A stretch of 64,000 bases of DNA, taken from Paenibacillus sp. BIC5C1 (lineage in GTDB: Bacteria; Bacillota; Bacilli; Paenibacillales; Paenibacillaceae). The stretch is from positions 3,162,001-3,226,000 of the forward strand of contig NZ_CP135922.1 of NCBI RefSeq assembly GCF_032399705.1, in the 5' to 3' direction. This document shows positions 1 to 8,880 of the stretch, piece by piece (the stretch's first letter is position 1; each line of letters opens with the position of its first letter). The position numbers and the translations under genes are program-made. The notes beneath the pieces are model-generated. The model did no database searches, had not been told where the DNA came from, and saw only the letters and a program-made list of their open reading frames with translations.

Positions 1-206
1 TCCCTCTTGAAGACCAGAAGCGCATATTCGAACGATTTTTCAAGTCGGATCGTTCTCATAGTCGCAAGTATGACGGCAGTGGTATGGGACTTGCTATCGT
101 TAAACAGATTGTATCGCTTCATCAAGGGGACATTCGAGTAGAAAGTGAACCTGGTCAGGGAACGACTTTTATTGTCACGTTGCCAATCACTCCACCAACG
201 GAATAG
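1..206 (+). CDS. Sensor histidine kinase, C-terminal fragment cut by window edge
   Basis: About 68 residues of a histidine kinase catalytic domain are visible, read in the frame whose first full codon is at position 3, ending TAG at 204-206. The F-box and G-box pattern (RIFERFFKSDRSHS, then GSGMGLAIVKQIV and GTTFIVTLP) marks the HATPase_c ATP-binding domain. It is nearly the same as the end of the complete kinase at 7297-8658, so the two are recent paralogues. It probably has its own response regulator upstream, outside the window. A strong terminator follows at once, separating it from the hydrolase genes downstream. Confidence 0.9.
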   Translation, partial: PLEDQKRIFERFFKSDRSHSRKYDGSGMGLAIVKQIVSLHQGDIRVESEPGQGTTFIVTLPITPPTE

Positions 207-269
207 TTAATTTTACAGGATAAGGTGGATATGTAGAATATCCATCCGATTGTCTAAACCATATTTTCT

Positions 270-321
270 GGCCACGTTTCACATGCAAGCTTCCTCGCAT
301 GTGAAACGTGGCCTTTTTTTT
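270..321 (+). terminator. Strong intrinsic terminator after the partial kinase
   Basis: A perfect 17-bp inverted repeat (270-286 against 297-313) with a 10-nt loop is followed by eight T residues. It closes the upstream kinase operon. Confidence 0.95.
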
Positions 322-325
322 GTTA

Positions 326-380
326 GTTCATATTCCGTTCATATTGTCGTCATGATGAGGACATCTTTGATAGTTAATCT
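326..380 (+). promoter_or_regulatory. Promoter with triple GTTCAT-type direct repeat, copy 1
   Basis: GTTCAT at 326, GTTCAT at 337 and the variant CGTCAT at 348 are exactly 11 bp apart, the usual spacing for tandem OmpR-family response-regulator sites. A -10-like TAATCT begins at 375, 27 bp after the start of the third repeat. There is no good -35 box, which suits an activator-dependent promoter. The same layout recurs at 1434 and 8737. Confidence 0.75.
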
Positions 381-428
381 TGAATTAAAGGCTTGTTACA
401 GCCATTAAACAGATGAGGACAGGAGCAG

Positions 429-1415
429 ATGAGTGTGACACAAGAAACGGAGAAGAAACAGTCGGGTGGATCCAAAACAAAGAAAGTGTTAAACATTTTG
501 CTTAAGGTATTAGGTGCAATCGTTATAGTCATTCTACTTTTCGTGGCCACCGTGTATAGCGTTAACAAAATTAGCAGTCATTCGGAGCAAAAAAGAATGG
601 AAACGTATGGACAGCGCGTATCTGTAGATGGAAAACAGATGAATGTCAGCATTCAAGGAAAAGGAGAAGAAACGATCGTCCTTTTACCAGGGTTTGGAAC
701 AGCGTCACCTGCACTTGATTTTAAGCCACTTATTTCAGAACTATCCCCATATTATAAAGTCGTCGTGGTTGAACCTTTTGGTTATGGATTGAGTGATCAG
801 ACCGAAAGGGAGCGCAGTACAGCAAATATCGTAAGTGAAATCCACGAAGCGTTGCAAAGTCTTCATATTGATCGTTATATCCTTATGGGTCATTCCATTT
901 CCGGGATCTATAGCCTGGATTATGTGAACAAATATCCAAACGAAGTAAGTGCATTTGTCGGACTGGATAGCAGTGTTCCAACAATCAGTGAACAAAAGAT
1001 TGATTCTTCAGATACGCAACCGATTAAATGGTTCCGTAACTTAGGATTCGCACGATTACAATTGAAACTGAGTGCTGATCCTTATGATGGACTGCCTTAT
1101 GATGAGCAGACTAAAGAACAATTGAACATTATGATCCGAAAAAATATGTATAATACCACTCAATTAAATGAGGCAGAGAGTATGTATTCCAACTTTAAAG
1201 CAGCTGAACAGCTAACGTTCCCTGTTAATCTGCCGGTTCTATTCTTTGTTCAAAAGAATCATCCGGCAGCGGAGAATTGGATTCCCGAGCATGAGAAGCT
1301 TATAGAGAACACTGTGCATAGTGAAGTGGTGCTGCTGGAAGCGAATCATTATTTGTATCGTTCCCACGCCAAAGAAATTGCGGAAAAATTCAGGGGGTTT
1401 ATGACGTCCCAGTAA
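429..1415 (+). CDS. Membrane-anchored alpha/beta hydrolase, paralogue 1
   Basis: A 328-residue protein with a short charged cytosolic N-terminus, one membrane segment at about 21-46 and an extracytoplasmic alpha/beta hydrolase domain. The oxyanion region is LLPGFGTASPALDF (from 85). The nucleophile elbow is GHSISG with Ser156, where the usual last Gly of GxSxG is Ser. The likely catalytic His is in ANHYLYR near the C-terminus. The start is supported by GGAGCAG just upstream. It is closely related to the proteins at 1540-2529 and 11038-11979. It lies directly behind the first triple-repeat promoter. The substrate is unknown; an esterase or lactonase acting at the outer membrane face would fit. 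Confidence 0.9.
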   Translation: MSVTQETEKKQSGGSKTKKVLNILLKVLGAIVIVILLFVATVYSVNKISSHSEQKRMETYGQRVSVDGKQMNVSIQGKGEETIVLLPGFGTASPALDFKPLISELSPYYKVVVVEPFGYGLSDQTERERSTANIVSEIHEALQSLHIDRYILMGHSISGIYSLDYVNKYPNEVSAFVGLDSSVPTISEQKIDSSDTQPIKWFRNLGFARLQLKLSADPYDGLPYDEQTKEQLNIMIRKNMYNTTQLNEAESMYSNFKAAEQLTFPVNLPVLFFVQKNHPAAENWIPEHEKLIENTVHSEVVLLEANHYLYRSHAKEIAEKFRGFMTSQ

Positions 1416-1433
1416 GTAATAATTTATTTGCTT

Positions 1434-1488
1434 GTTCATATTCAGTTCATATTGACGTCACGGGGAGTACATTTTCATCGGTTAAGAT
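1434..1488 (+). promoter_or_regulatory. Promoter with triple GTTCAT-type direct repeat, copy 2
   Basis: GTTCAT at 1434 and 1445 and CGTCAC at 1456 are spaced 11 bp apart. A -10-like TAAGAT begins at 1483, again 27 bp after the third repeat start. Its presence between two paralogous hydrolase genes suggests that gene and promoter were duplicated together. Confidence 0.75.
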
Positions 1489-1539
1489 TTCATTAGCAGC
1501 AAAGAAGAAAGCCGAACTAACAGTTCAAGACAGGAGAAG

Positions 1540-2529
1540 ATGAGAGTGACACAACCAGAGGAAAAGAAAGCGAAGAATGGATCGAAGGCCAAGAAAGTAC
1601 GGAATATTATACTTAAAATACTAGGAGCAATCGTAATCGCCATTATTTTGTTTCTAGGTATTGTTTATATCACGAATGTGATCAGTAGCAATTCCGAAGC
1701 GAAAAAGATTGAGCCTTATGGTCAGCACGTATCTGTAGACGGGAAAAATATGAATGTGCTCATTCAAGGTGAAGGCAAGGAAACGATTGTGCTTCTGCCC
1801 GGTTTTGGAACAGCGACACCAGCGCTTGATTTCAAGTTGCTTATTGATGAATTATCTCCATATTACAAAGTTGTTGCAGTTGAGCCTTTCGGTTACGGAT
1901 TAAGTGATGGAACAGAAAAAGAAAGAACCACAGAAAATATCGTAAGTGAAGTTCATGAAGCTCTGCAGCAACTTGATATTCATCAGTATATGCTCATGGG
2001 TCACTCTATTGCAGGCATTTACGGCATTGATTATGTGAATAAATATCCGGATGAAGTGACTGCTTTTGTCGGTATTGACAGTAGTGTCTCCACCCAACCA
2101 AGTATTACAGATGCGAAGTTCCCATTAAAAACGTTTGCTCTTCTCAGAAATACAGGTCTCTTAAGATTAATAATGAAAGTGAGTGCAGACCCCTATGAGG
2201 GACTTGCATTTGATGGTCAGACGGTTGAGCAGATGAAAATGATCTCGAATAAAAACATGTATAATCCTACGTCATTAAACGAGATGGATCATATTTATTC
2301 CAATTTTAAAGGTGCTCAAGGTTTAACCTTCCCTAAAGACCTTCCACTTCTTCTCTTTGTACAAGCAAATAATGAAGGTGTAGAAGGATGGATACCGCTG
2401 CATGAAGGGCAGATCAAAGATTCCGTACATGGGAAAGTAATCCCAATGGATGGTTCACATTATTTACACCATACTCAATTCAAAAAAATTGCTGAAGACG
2501 TTAGAGCTTTTATGAACGAAGCGAAATAA
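1540..2529 (+). CDS. Membrane-anchored alpha/beta hydrolase, paralogue 2
   Basis: A 329-residue protein collinear with the hydrolase at 429-1415: basic N-terminus, membrane segment at about 21-46, oxyanion loop LLPGFGTATPALDF, nucleophile elbow GHSIAG with Ser156, and catalytic His candidate in GSHYLHH. The start ATG has AGGAGA 4 nt upstream in a leader (GACAGGAGAAGATGAG) that is shared with paralogue 1 and with the serine hydrolase at 12072-14171. It has its own copy of the triple-repeat promoter and is followed by a terminator, so it is probably transcribed alone. Function beyond hydrolase is not shown by the sequence. Confidence 0.9.
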   Translation: MRVTQPEEKKAKNGSKAKKVRNIILKILGAIVIAIILFLGIVYITNVISSNSEAKKIEPYGQHVSVDGKNMNVLIQGEGKETIVLLPGFGTATPALDFKLLIDELSPYYKVVAVEPFGYGLSDGTEKERTTENIVSEVHEALQQLDIHQYMLMGHSIAGIYGIDYVNKYPDEVTAFVGIDSSVSTQPSITDAKFPLKTFALLRNTGLLRLIMKVSADPYEGLAFDGQTVEQMKMISNKNMYNPTSLNEMDHIYSNFKGAQGLTFPKDLPLLLFVQANNEGVEGWIPLHEGQIKDSVHGKVIPMDGSHYLHHTQFKKIAEDVRAFMNEAK

Positions 2530-2582
2530 ATAGGGTGTAAAAGTACACGCTTTGACTTAACAGGTGTGTATTAATGAATATG

Positions 2583-2608
2583 AAAAGCCGTCCTGTGGGA
2601 CGGTTTTT
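2583..2608 (+). terminator. Intrinsic terminator
   Basis: A short hairpin, CCGTCC (2588-2593) against GGACGG (2598-2603), is followed by five T residues. It lies downstream of the second hydrolase. Confidence 0.8.
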
Positions 2609-2659
2609 CCATAGTATGTCCAATTCGGTCGATGTCCGTGATGAAAGAGAGGAATTCAA

Positions 2660-4114
2660 ATGAGATTATTTGAGATACTTTTAGTTTTATCCTGTTTCGC
2701 TTTACTGGTAGATCTATTGTTTATTAAAAGAAGTGCAAAGAAAATAGGCTTGGGTTTGGGTATAGGAAGTAGCGTTATATTATTATTTCAATTGTTTGTT
2801 GAGGGATACAGATGGCAGTTGCTTTTGGTATATATCATGACGGCGCTATTCATACTCATCGTTTTATTCAGACATTCCGAAAAGATGGTGAATCTAAAAA
2901 TAGGGAAGTTCTTGAAATATAGTTTATCTTCCCTAGTCGTCATTCTGCTGGTTGTTTCTACTGTCTTGTCTGTGTACCTACCTGTTTTTAATTTGCCGAA
3001 GCCGGATGGTCCAGAGAAAGTGGGTACTCAAACATTTCATTTTACAGACCAGAATAGAGCTGAAGTCTTAACTGAAGATCAGAGTGATAAGAGGGAACTC
3101 ATGGTTCAAGTCTGGTACCCTACTGAAAACAGCAATAACCACAAGCGTGACACGCTGTTTCCAAATAATAAAGAAATGTTCAAAAAGTATATTCAGAGCT
3201 TCTCAACTTCTTTAAAACTGCCCGAATTTGTGCTCGACTACTTGAAGTACAGTAAAACCAACTCTTATGAAAATGTAGAAATATTACCTTCTACAAGTCC
3301 TTATCCTGTGGTACTACTATCTCATGGTATGGGAACCAGTAGAGTTTTACATGCATCACAGGCCGAGAATCTGGCCAGTAATGGTTTTATCGTGGTCACC
3401 ATCGATCATACGTATAGCACCTTTGCTACCCTTTTTCCAGACGGCCGTGTAACGGATTATAAAAAAAGTACGACTACACTAGATGAACGTACAAAAACAG
3501 GGAATATATGGACGAAAGACGTGGAGTTTGTAATCGATCAAATCGAAAAGCTGAATTCAGGTGCAATCGAAAGTCAGTTTAAAGGAAAAATCGATCTAGA
3601 TAACATTGGCGCGATGGGTCATTCTTTTGGGGGTGCAACCGCGTTTAATGCAACGTATTTAGATGAGAGAATCAAGGCCGGGGTTAATATGGATGGGTCA
3701 CTATATGAAGTGGAAAATAGAGATGATATAAACAAGCCGTTTATGTTCATCCGATCGGGAAGTTTTGAAGACTGGTTAGCCAATTTTGAAATGGATAGAA
3801 ATTCGGATGACGAAGTAACTAAATCTCTTTCAGATGAGTTGCACATTATGAAAAATGTTATCAATCAGGGGGGGAGTGTGGTTTATGTAGAAGGAACCCA
3901 GCACTTCAATTTCACGGATCTTCAATTCTATTCGGAGCTGATTAAAATGTCCGGGGTCACAGGAGACATCAATGGTAAAAGAGGATCAAATATCATAAAT
4001 CAATATGTACTCGATTTCTTTAACAAGCAGCTGAAAGAAACGGGTGGAAATCTGATTCAGGGACCGAGCGACTTGTATCCAGAAGTGAAGTTTATAGATC
4101 CAAAAGAACTCTAA
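2660..4114 (+). CDS. Four-TM alpha/beta hydrolase, PAF-acetylhydrolase/dienelactone hydrolase-like
   Basis: A 484-residue protein with four predicted membrane helices in the first 120 residues (about 1-22, 30-52, 54-73 and 88-113), then a large extracytoplasmic alpha/beta hydrolase domain. The oxyanion region is LLSHGMGTSR, the nucleophile elbow GHSFGG with Ser322, and a His in GTQHFNF near 425 is the likely catalytic His. The layout resembles platelet-activating-factor acetylhydrolase-like and dienelactone hydrolase-like families (PF03403 type). AGAGAGGA precedes the ATG. The gap to the serine hydrolase gene is only 34 bp, so the two are probably cotranscribed. It is not in the same subfamily as the smaller hydrolases around it. 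Confidence 0.88.
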   Translation: MRLFEILLVLSCFALLVDLLFIKRSAKKIGLGLGIGSSVILLFQLFVEGYRWQLLLVYIMTALFILIVLFRHSEKMVNLKIGKFLKYSLSSLVVILLVVSTVLSVYLPVFNLPKPDGPEKVGTQTFHFTDQNRAEVLTEDQSDKRELMVQVWYPTENSNNHKRDTLFPNNKEMFKKYIQSFSTSLKLPEFVLDYLKYSKTNSYENVEILPSTSPYPVVLLSHGMGTSRVLHASQAENLASNGFIVVTIDHTYSTFATLFPDGRVTDYKKSTTTLDERTKTGNIWTKDVEFVIDQIEKLNSGAIESQFKGKIDLDNIGAMGHSFGGATAFNATYLDERIKAGVNMDGSLYEVENRDDINKPFMFIRSGSFEDWLANFEMDRNSDDEVTKSLSDELHIMKNVINQGGSVVYVEGTQHFNFTDLQFYSELIKMSGVTGDINGKRGSNIINQYVLDFFNKQLKETGGNLIQGPSDLYPEVKFIDPKEL

Positions 4115-4148
4115 TCAACCAAAATATTAAAATCAGGAGATGATGTGA

Positions 4149-6239
4149 ATGGGACGACAAAAGGGAAAACGAACTTCAATCGCTGCGTTAACCCTGGTGT
4201 TAACGATGTTAGCTCCGATGTCAGTAATGGCTGCACCAACTGCCGATAACAGAAGCAATCTTTCGTATGAACCAACCAAGAAAATAGTAGCGGAGAAAGC
4301 CAAGATCCTTACGGAGACGTACGGCACGACCAGTGTGCAATATGCACTAATTGATGGTGGAGAGATTGTGGTGTCCGGTCAAACGGGCAAAAACGATATC
4401 AATAACAAGGTGCCTCTTACTTCAAATACGATCTATGGCATCGGTTCAACCAGTAAAATGGTACTTACCACTGCTGTAATGAAGCTGGTTGACGAAGGCA
4501 AGATTGATTTGGATGTGCCTGTTGTGAACTATATCCCTGATTTTAAAATGAAAGACAATCGCTACAAACAAATCACATCACGCATGCTGTTAAATCATTC
4601 TTCAGGTCTGATGGGCAGCTCCGGAAGCAATGCCACATTGTACGGGGATAATGACACCTATTCACACGATACGTTTCTGGAGCAATTGGCGAATCAAAAC
4701 CTGAAGGCAGATCCCGGAGCCTACTCTGTATATTGTAACGATGGTTTTACATTAGCGGAGATTCTAGTCGAAAGAGTTAGTGGCATGGGCTTTACAGCTT
4801 TTATACACAAATATATTACAGAGCCTCTAGACATGAAATATACCAAAACACCGCAGGATGTGGTTGAACCAGCAGAAATGGCGGGAATCTATTCCTCTTT
4901 GGTTGAAGGCCAGCTTCCGCAAGAGAATTATAATATCATCGCTACTGGAGGCATCTACTCTACTGCTGAGGATCTTGTGAAATTTTCACAAGTTTTCACT
5001 GGAGAGGTCAAAGGCATTCTTTCCAGTAAGTCGGTAGAGGCTATGGCGCAAGAAGAATACAAAAGAGGCATGTGGCCGGAGGATAGCGATACGTCTATAT
5101 CTTACGGGCTAGGGTGGGACAGTGTGAATTTGTTCCCATTCAGTGAGTACGGCATCAAGGCCGTTACGAAAGGTGGAGATACCATATCGTATCACTCATC
5201 ATTAGTCGTACTGCCGGAATACAATCTGGCTGCAGCTGTTACCTCTTCAGGTGGGACAAGTGCCAAAGATCAGTTCATTGCGAGTGAATTATTACTCAGC
5301 GCACTTGAAGAAAAAGGCATTATTACAGAACGGAAGCCGGAAAAATCATTTGGGATACCCGTAAAGGCAGATATACCTAAAGAAATATCCACGTATGCAG
5401 GTATGTATGGCGCCAATAATTCGGTTAAGAAGATCGAAATAAATCATGCTGGAGAAATGACTGTATCCACACTCGAAGCTCCGAGTGATTCGGCTCAAAC
5501 ATACACATATACAGCGGATGGTACTTTTGTTAACGATAAAGGTACAGAAAAGTTGAAATTCGTTACGGAGAAGAACGGAAGTATGTATCTGTGGTCTCGA
5601 TCTTATATATCCTTGCTGGGACTTGGGCAGTTGGCTTTCTCAGAATATACAGCGGAGAAGCTGGAAACCAATGAATTATCCCAGGATATTACGGCTTCGT
5701 GGGAGGAACGTGAAGGTAAAAGATATTACGTGGTGAATCAGAAATATACATCAACGGTTTATCTCCATTCATCACCAATCCTTCCTATTCATTCAAATAA
5801 AGAGACACCAGGATATATGTCTAATATTAAGATTATTGGAGCAAACGAAGCAGCCACTGAGCTGCAGATCCCTGGCATGGCTGGTCGTGATACAAAGGAA
5901 ATCAATTTCTCTAAAAAGAACGGAGTAGAGTACATTACAGCCGTAGGTAGCGTATACGCCAGTGAGGAATTTGTACAACCACTCTATTCGGGTAAACAAT
6001 CTGCAACAACGATTCAAACAGATGGATATGCCAAATGGTTTTCGGTACCAACAACGGTGAAAGGAAAAGTTATGACCGTTAAAATGCCTTCACATGGTGC
6101 CTTTGCCGTATATGACCAGACGGGTATTTGTATTAATCACACCGTGGTCAGCGGTAAGAATGAGGTTGTTTTACCGGAAAACGGACGCATTGTATTTGCA
6201 GGTGACGTTGATTCCACATTTGAAATTTCATTAAAATAG
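4149..6239 (+). CDS. Secreted class C beta-lactamase-like serine hydrolase, paralogue 1
   Basis: A 696-residue exported protein. A basic N-terminus and hydrophobic core end in a signal peptidase site near VMAAP (about residue 29). The beta-lactamase/DD-peptidase domain (about 45-390) carries SxxK as S100-T-S-K103, YxN as Y195-C-N197 and a KGG motif in the position of KTG. The C-terminal 300 residues look like beta-rich accessory domains of unknown role. The class C family (PF00144) includes penicillin-binding peptidases, D-amino-acid amidases and esterases, so a true beta-lactamase activity is not implied. AGGAG lies just upstream of the ATG. It follows the four-TM hydrolase at 34 bp and ends at a terminator. 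Confidence 0.92.
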   Translation: MGRQKGKRTSIAALTLVLTMLAPMSVMAAPTADNRSNLSYEPTKKIVAEKAKILTETYGTTSVQYALIDGGEIVVSGQTGKNDINNKVPLTSNTIYGIGSTSKMVLTTAVMKLVDEGKIDLDVPVVNYIPDFKMKDNRYKQITSRMLLNHSSGLMGSSGSNATLYGDNDTYSHDTFLEQLANQNLKADPGAYSVYCNDGFTLAEILVERVSGMGFTAFIHKYITEPLDMKYTKTPQDVVEPAEMAGIYSSLVEGQLPQENYNIIATGGIYSTAEDLVKFSQVFTGEVKGILSSKSVEAMAQEEYKRGMWPEDSDTSISYGLGWDSVNLFPFSEYGIKAVTKGGDTISYHSSLVVLPEYNLAAAVTSSGGTSAKDQFIASELLLSALEEKGIITERKPEKSFGIPVKADIPKEISTYAGMYGANNSVKKIEINHAGEMTVSTLEAPSDSAQTYTYTADGTFVNDKGTEKLKFVTEKNGSMYLWSRSYISLLGLGQLAFSEYTAEKLETNELSQDITASWEEREGKRYYVVNQKYTSTVYLHSSPILPIHSNKETPGYMSNIKIIGANEAATELQIPGMAGRDTKEINFSKKNGVEYITAVGSVYASEEFVQPLYSGKQSATTIQTDGYAKWFSVPTTVKGKVMTVKMPSHGAFAVYDQTGICINHTVVSGKNEVVLPENGRIVFAGDVDSTFEISLK

Positions 6240-6280
6240 ATGAATTCTAGTAAGGTAGCATGTTTAACGAAACTAAGAAG

Positions 6281-6309
6281 GCAGCCGTTCAAAGTAATCG
6301 GCTGCTTTT
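6281..6309 (+). terminator. Intrinsic terminator
   Basis: GCAGCCG (6281-6287) pairs with CGGCTGC (6299-6305) and TTTTG follows. It ends the operon 2660-6239. Confidence 0.85.
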
Positions 6310-6393
6310 GTTCAATTTAACTATAATTAGTTTGTCACTTCAGTTAGAAAGAAGTACGTGTGTTATAAGGAGTTTATCTTTGAGGTTCATACA

Positions 6394-6555
6394 GTGATAG
6401 AAAAGAGAACGGAAAAGGGGCATTATACAAAGAGCGAAGGGGATGCAGCTTGCAACGCCGACTCAGGATATATATGGGAGCAGCGGGACTTGTTTATGGA
6501 ATTATGCAAAGAAGAAGATGTATTTATAGTAGAACAGAGTGATTTCAACCAATGA
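6394..6555 (+). CDS. Possible small protein of 53 residues, unrecognised
   Basis: An open frame from a GTG at 6394 with GAGG 8 nt upstream runs to TGA at 6555; an in-frame GTG at 6358 would add 12 residues. The product is charged, with two Cys, and matches no family I know. It sits alone between a terminator and the response regulator gene. It could be chance coding in a 380-bp gap or the remains of a gene. The motif GGTAGCATG occurs on both sides of it (about 6254 and 6555), which hints at an old insertion or duplication. Confidence 0.2.
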   Translation: MIEKRTEKGHYTKSEGDAACNADSGYIWEQRDLFMELCKEEDVFIVEQSDFNQ

Positions 6556-6625
6556 GGTAGCATGATTTAGATTTCTTCGCTCTTGTTCAACTGGAGAATT
6601 ATTCTTTTTTAGGAGAGTGGAAACG

Positions 6626-7300
6626 ATGCCCACGATATTGGTTGCTGACGACGATGCGAACATTCGCAAACTCGTCTGTTTATTTTTGCGCAACGACGGA
6701 TTTACAACCATCAACGCCGCAGACGGAAAGGAAGCCCTGGCTATCTATACCTCCACGTCAGTCGATTTGGTCATTCTTGATATTATGATGCCGGTCATGG
6801 ACGGTTGGGCATTATGTGAGGAACTCCGAAGAGCCAATCCGGATCTTCCGTTACTAATGTTAACGGCAAGAAACGAGACCTGGGAGAAAGTACAAGCATT
6901 TCAACTAGGGACAGATGACTATTTGACGAAGCCATTCGATCCGCTTGAGTTGATGGCTCGCGTCAAGGCACTGTTGAAACGATACCGTATAGGTTTAACG
7001 CAGACCATCCAGTTAGGCAACGTCATCCTGAACCGGCAGACTTATAAGGTCATGAGGGGTACAGAGTCGTTTACCTTGCCACTTAAGGAGTTCGAATTAC
7101 TGTATAAACTTGCTGGATTACCGGGACAAGTCTATACGCGGGAGCAATTAATCGATCAAGTTTGGGGAATTAATTATACTGGCGGTGATCGAACGATAGA
7201 CGTGCATATTAAACGTCTTCGCGAACGTTTCACTGATATCTCCGATTTTCGTATCGAAACGGTGCGGGGACTTGGCTACCGGCTAGAGGTGCAGGAGTGA
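6626..7300 (+). CDS. OmpR-family two-component response regulator
   Basis: A 224-residue regulator. The receiver domain has the acidic pocket ADDD (7-10), phospho-acceptor Asp52 in VILDIMMP, and the conserved Lys in LTKPFDP. The C-terminal winged helix of the OmpR/PhoB type ends in VRGLGYRLE. I choose ATG 6626, not GTG 6617, because AGGAGA (6611-6616) abuts the GTG but stands 9 nt from the ATG. Its gene overlaps the kinase gene by four bases (GTGA), so the two form a classical pair. It is the best candidate to bind the 11-bp spaced GTTCAT repeats in front of the neighbouring hydrolase genes. Confidence 0.95.
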   Translation: MPTILVADDDANIRKLVCLFLRNDGFTTINAADGKEALAIYTSTSVDLVILDIMMPVMDGWALCEELRRANPDLPLLMLTARNETWEKVQAFQLGTDDYLTKPFDPLELMARVKALLKRYRIGLTQTIQLGNVILNRQTYKVMRGTESFTLPLKEFELLYKLAGLPGQVYTREQLIDQVWGINYTGGDRTIDVHIKRLRERFTDISDFRIETVRGLGYRLEVQE

Positions 7301-8658
7301 CAGGTTCCTTATATACACGCGTAGTCCTGACTTTTCTGGTCTCCGTAATCGGGGGCACAATCCTTTCTTTTCTTGCTACAACCTGGATATTTCAAGATAA
7401 ATTAAACGAAAACCTGCAAAGCACCTTGCTTGACTTTGGCGAGGATATCGTCCGCATCTACGAGACATTGCCGTTACGTGAAGCAGAAATGTTTATAAGT
7501 GAAATGAAACAACTCAACTCCTACCACATTCGAATCTATAAAGCAACGGATCAGTTCCAGTCCTACGGAGAACTTAAAGGACAACATCCTTTCCCAGTGA
7601 CTACAGAACAAGTGAAGAAAGTGCTGGATGGAGGAAGGGTCCAAGTCAATGGGATCAATACGATCTTCTTGGGATTGCCAATAAAAACTGAAATGGGAAG
7701 CAAAGCGATGTTTGTAGAGCCCCTCACTTCCTCTTCCACCTCATTTCTCATCAAGTTTGTTGTAACTTTTTTGATTAGTTCATTAATAGCAGGAAGTCTA
7801 TTGATACTAATTGCGGCTATGTTTCTGGTGAGACCGATCAAAAAATTGACAGAAGCAACCCGGCTTATAGCTGCTGGAGATTTCAACGTCAAGCTTAATA
7901 TTAAACATAAGGGTGAGATAGGTACTTTGGCTCGCAGCTTTGAAGAAATGATGCACGATCTAAAGCAGCTTGAGCAGATGCGCAGGGAATTCGTAGCAAA
8001 TGTGTCCCATGAAGTTCAGTCTCCGCTCACTTCCATTTCCGGTTTTGCTATAGCGCTCAAGCAGGTAGACCTCCCGGATGACGAAAGAAGCGAGTATCTC
8101 GACATTATCATCACTGAAACTGCACGAATGTCCAAAATAAGTGATAGTCTGCTAAAGCTGAGTTTGCTTGAATCTCAATCATTGCAAATGCGGCTCGCCA
8201 CGCTCAGTCTGGATGAACAAATCAGACGAGTAATCGTCGCTATCCAACCCCAATGGTCAGCCCGAAACATTCAGTTCGATCTTGATTTACAGCCAACCAA
8301 AATCACGGCTGATCATGACCAGTTAAATCAAGTGTGGATCAATATCCTAGGCAATGGCATCAAATTTTCCGAAGATGGTGCCCGTATTAGCATCAGCATC
8401 AAACAGAATATCAAGAACGTGACGGTCCGTATATCGGATTCAGGTATTGGTATTCTCCCGAAAGACCAAAAGCGTATATTTGACCGTTTCTTCAAAGCTG
8501 ATCGTTCCCACAGCCAGAAATATGAAGGCAGCGGTATGGGACTGGCTATTGTAAAGCAGATCGTATCGCTTCATCATGGGGACATCCGAGTAGAGAGCGA
8601 ATACGGAGTAGGAACGACCTTCATAGTAACCTTGCCAATCACAACACCAGCAGGGTGA
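7297..8658 (+). CDS. HAMP-containing sensor histidine kinase
   Basis: A 453-residue membrane kinase. TM1 is at about 8-30, a 115-residue extracytoplasmic sensor region follows, and TM2 is at about 148-178. HAMP (about 178-230), HisKA with phospho-acceptor His238 in FVANVSHEVQSPLTS, and HATPase_c (N-box NQVWINILGNGIKFS, G-boxes DSGIGI and GSGMGLAIV) follow in order. GTG start overlaps the regulator stop. The usual EL[RK]TP after the His reads EVQSP, as in some Bacillus kinases. Its C-terminus is almost identical to the partial kinase at the left edge. The sensed signal is unknown; the envelope-hydrolase neighbourhood suggests cell-wall stress. Confidence 0.95.
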   Translation: MTGSLYTRVVLTFLVSVIGGTILSFLATTWIFQDKLNENLQSTLLDFGEDIVRIYETLPLREAEMFISEMKQLNSYHIRIYKATDQFQSYGELKGQHPFPVTTEQVKKVLDGGRVQVNGINTIFLGLPIKTEMGSKAMFVEPLTSSSTSFLIKFVVTFLISSLIAGSLLILIAAMFLVRPIKKLTEATRLIAAGDFNVKLNIKHKGEIGTLARSFEEMMHDLKQLEQMRREFVANVSHEVQSPLTSISGFAIALKQVDLPDDERSEYLDIIITETARMSKISDSLLKLSLLESQSLQMRLATLSLDEQIRRVIVAIQPQWSARNIQFDLDLQPTKITADHDQLNQVWINILGNGIKFSEDGARISISIKQNIKNVTVRISDSGIGILPKDQKRIFDRFFKADRSHSQKYEGSGMGLAIVKQIVSLHHGDIRVESEYGVGTTFIVTLPITTPAG

Positions 8659-8736
8659 TTGGATTTCATGCCTTCTCTAGGCAATGACACCATGTATAAA
8701 CCTTCTTGCATGTGATGATGAAAACTTTTTTTGCTT

Positions 8737-8791
8737 GTTCATCCTCCGTTCATAGTGTAGTCATTAGGGGGACATCTTGTTTGGTTATACT
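8737..8791 (+). promoter_or_regulatory. Promoter with triple GTTCAT-type direct repeat, copy 3
   Basis: GTTCAT at 8737 and 8748 and AGTCAT at 8759 are spaced 11 bp apart. The -10 box TATACT begins at 8786, exactly 27 bp after the third repeat start, as in the other two copies. It serves the serine hydrolase/hydrolase pair 8881-11979. Confidence 0.78.
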
Positions 8792-8880
8792 GTCTTTAGC
8801 GCCCCCGTTAAGGTGGCCTAACAATGATGAAGACAGGAGTAGATGCAATAGTGAAACCAAGAGAGGTAACAAAACTGAAG

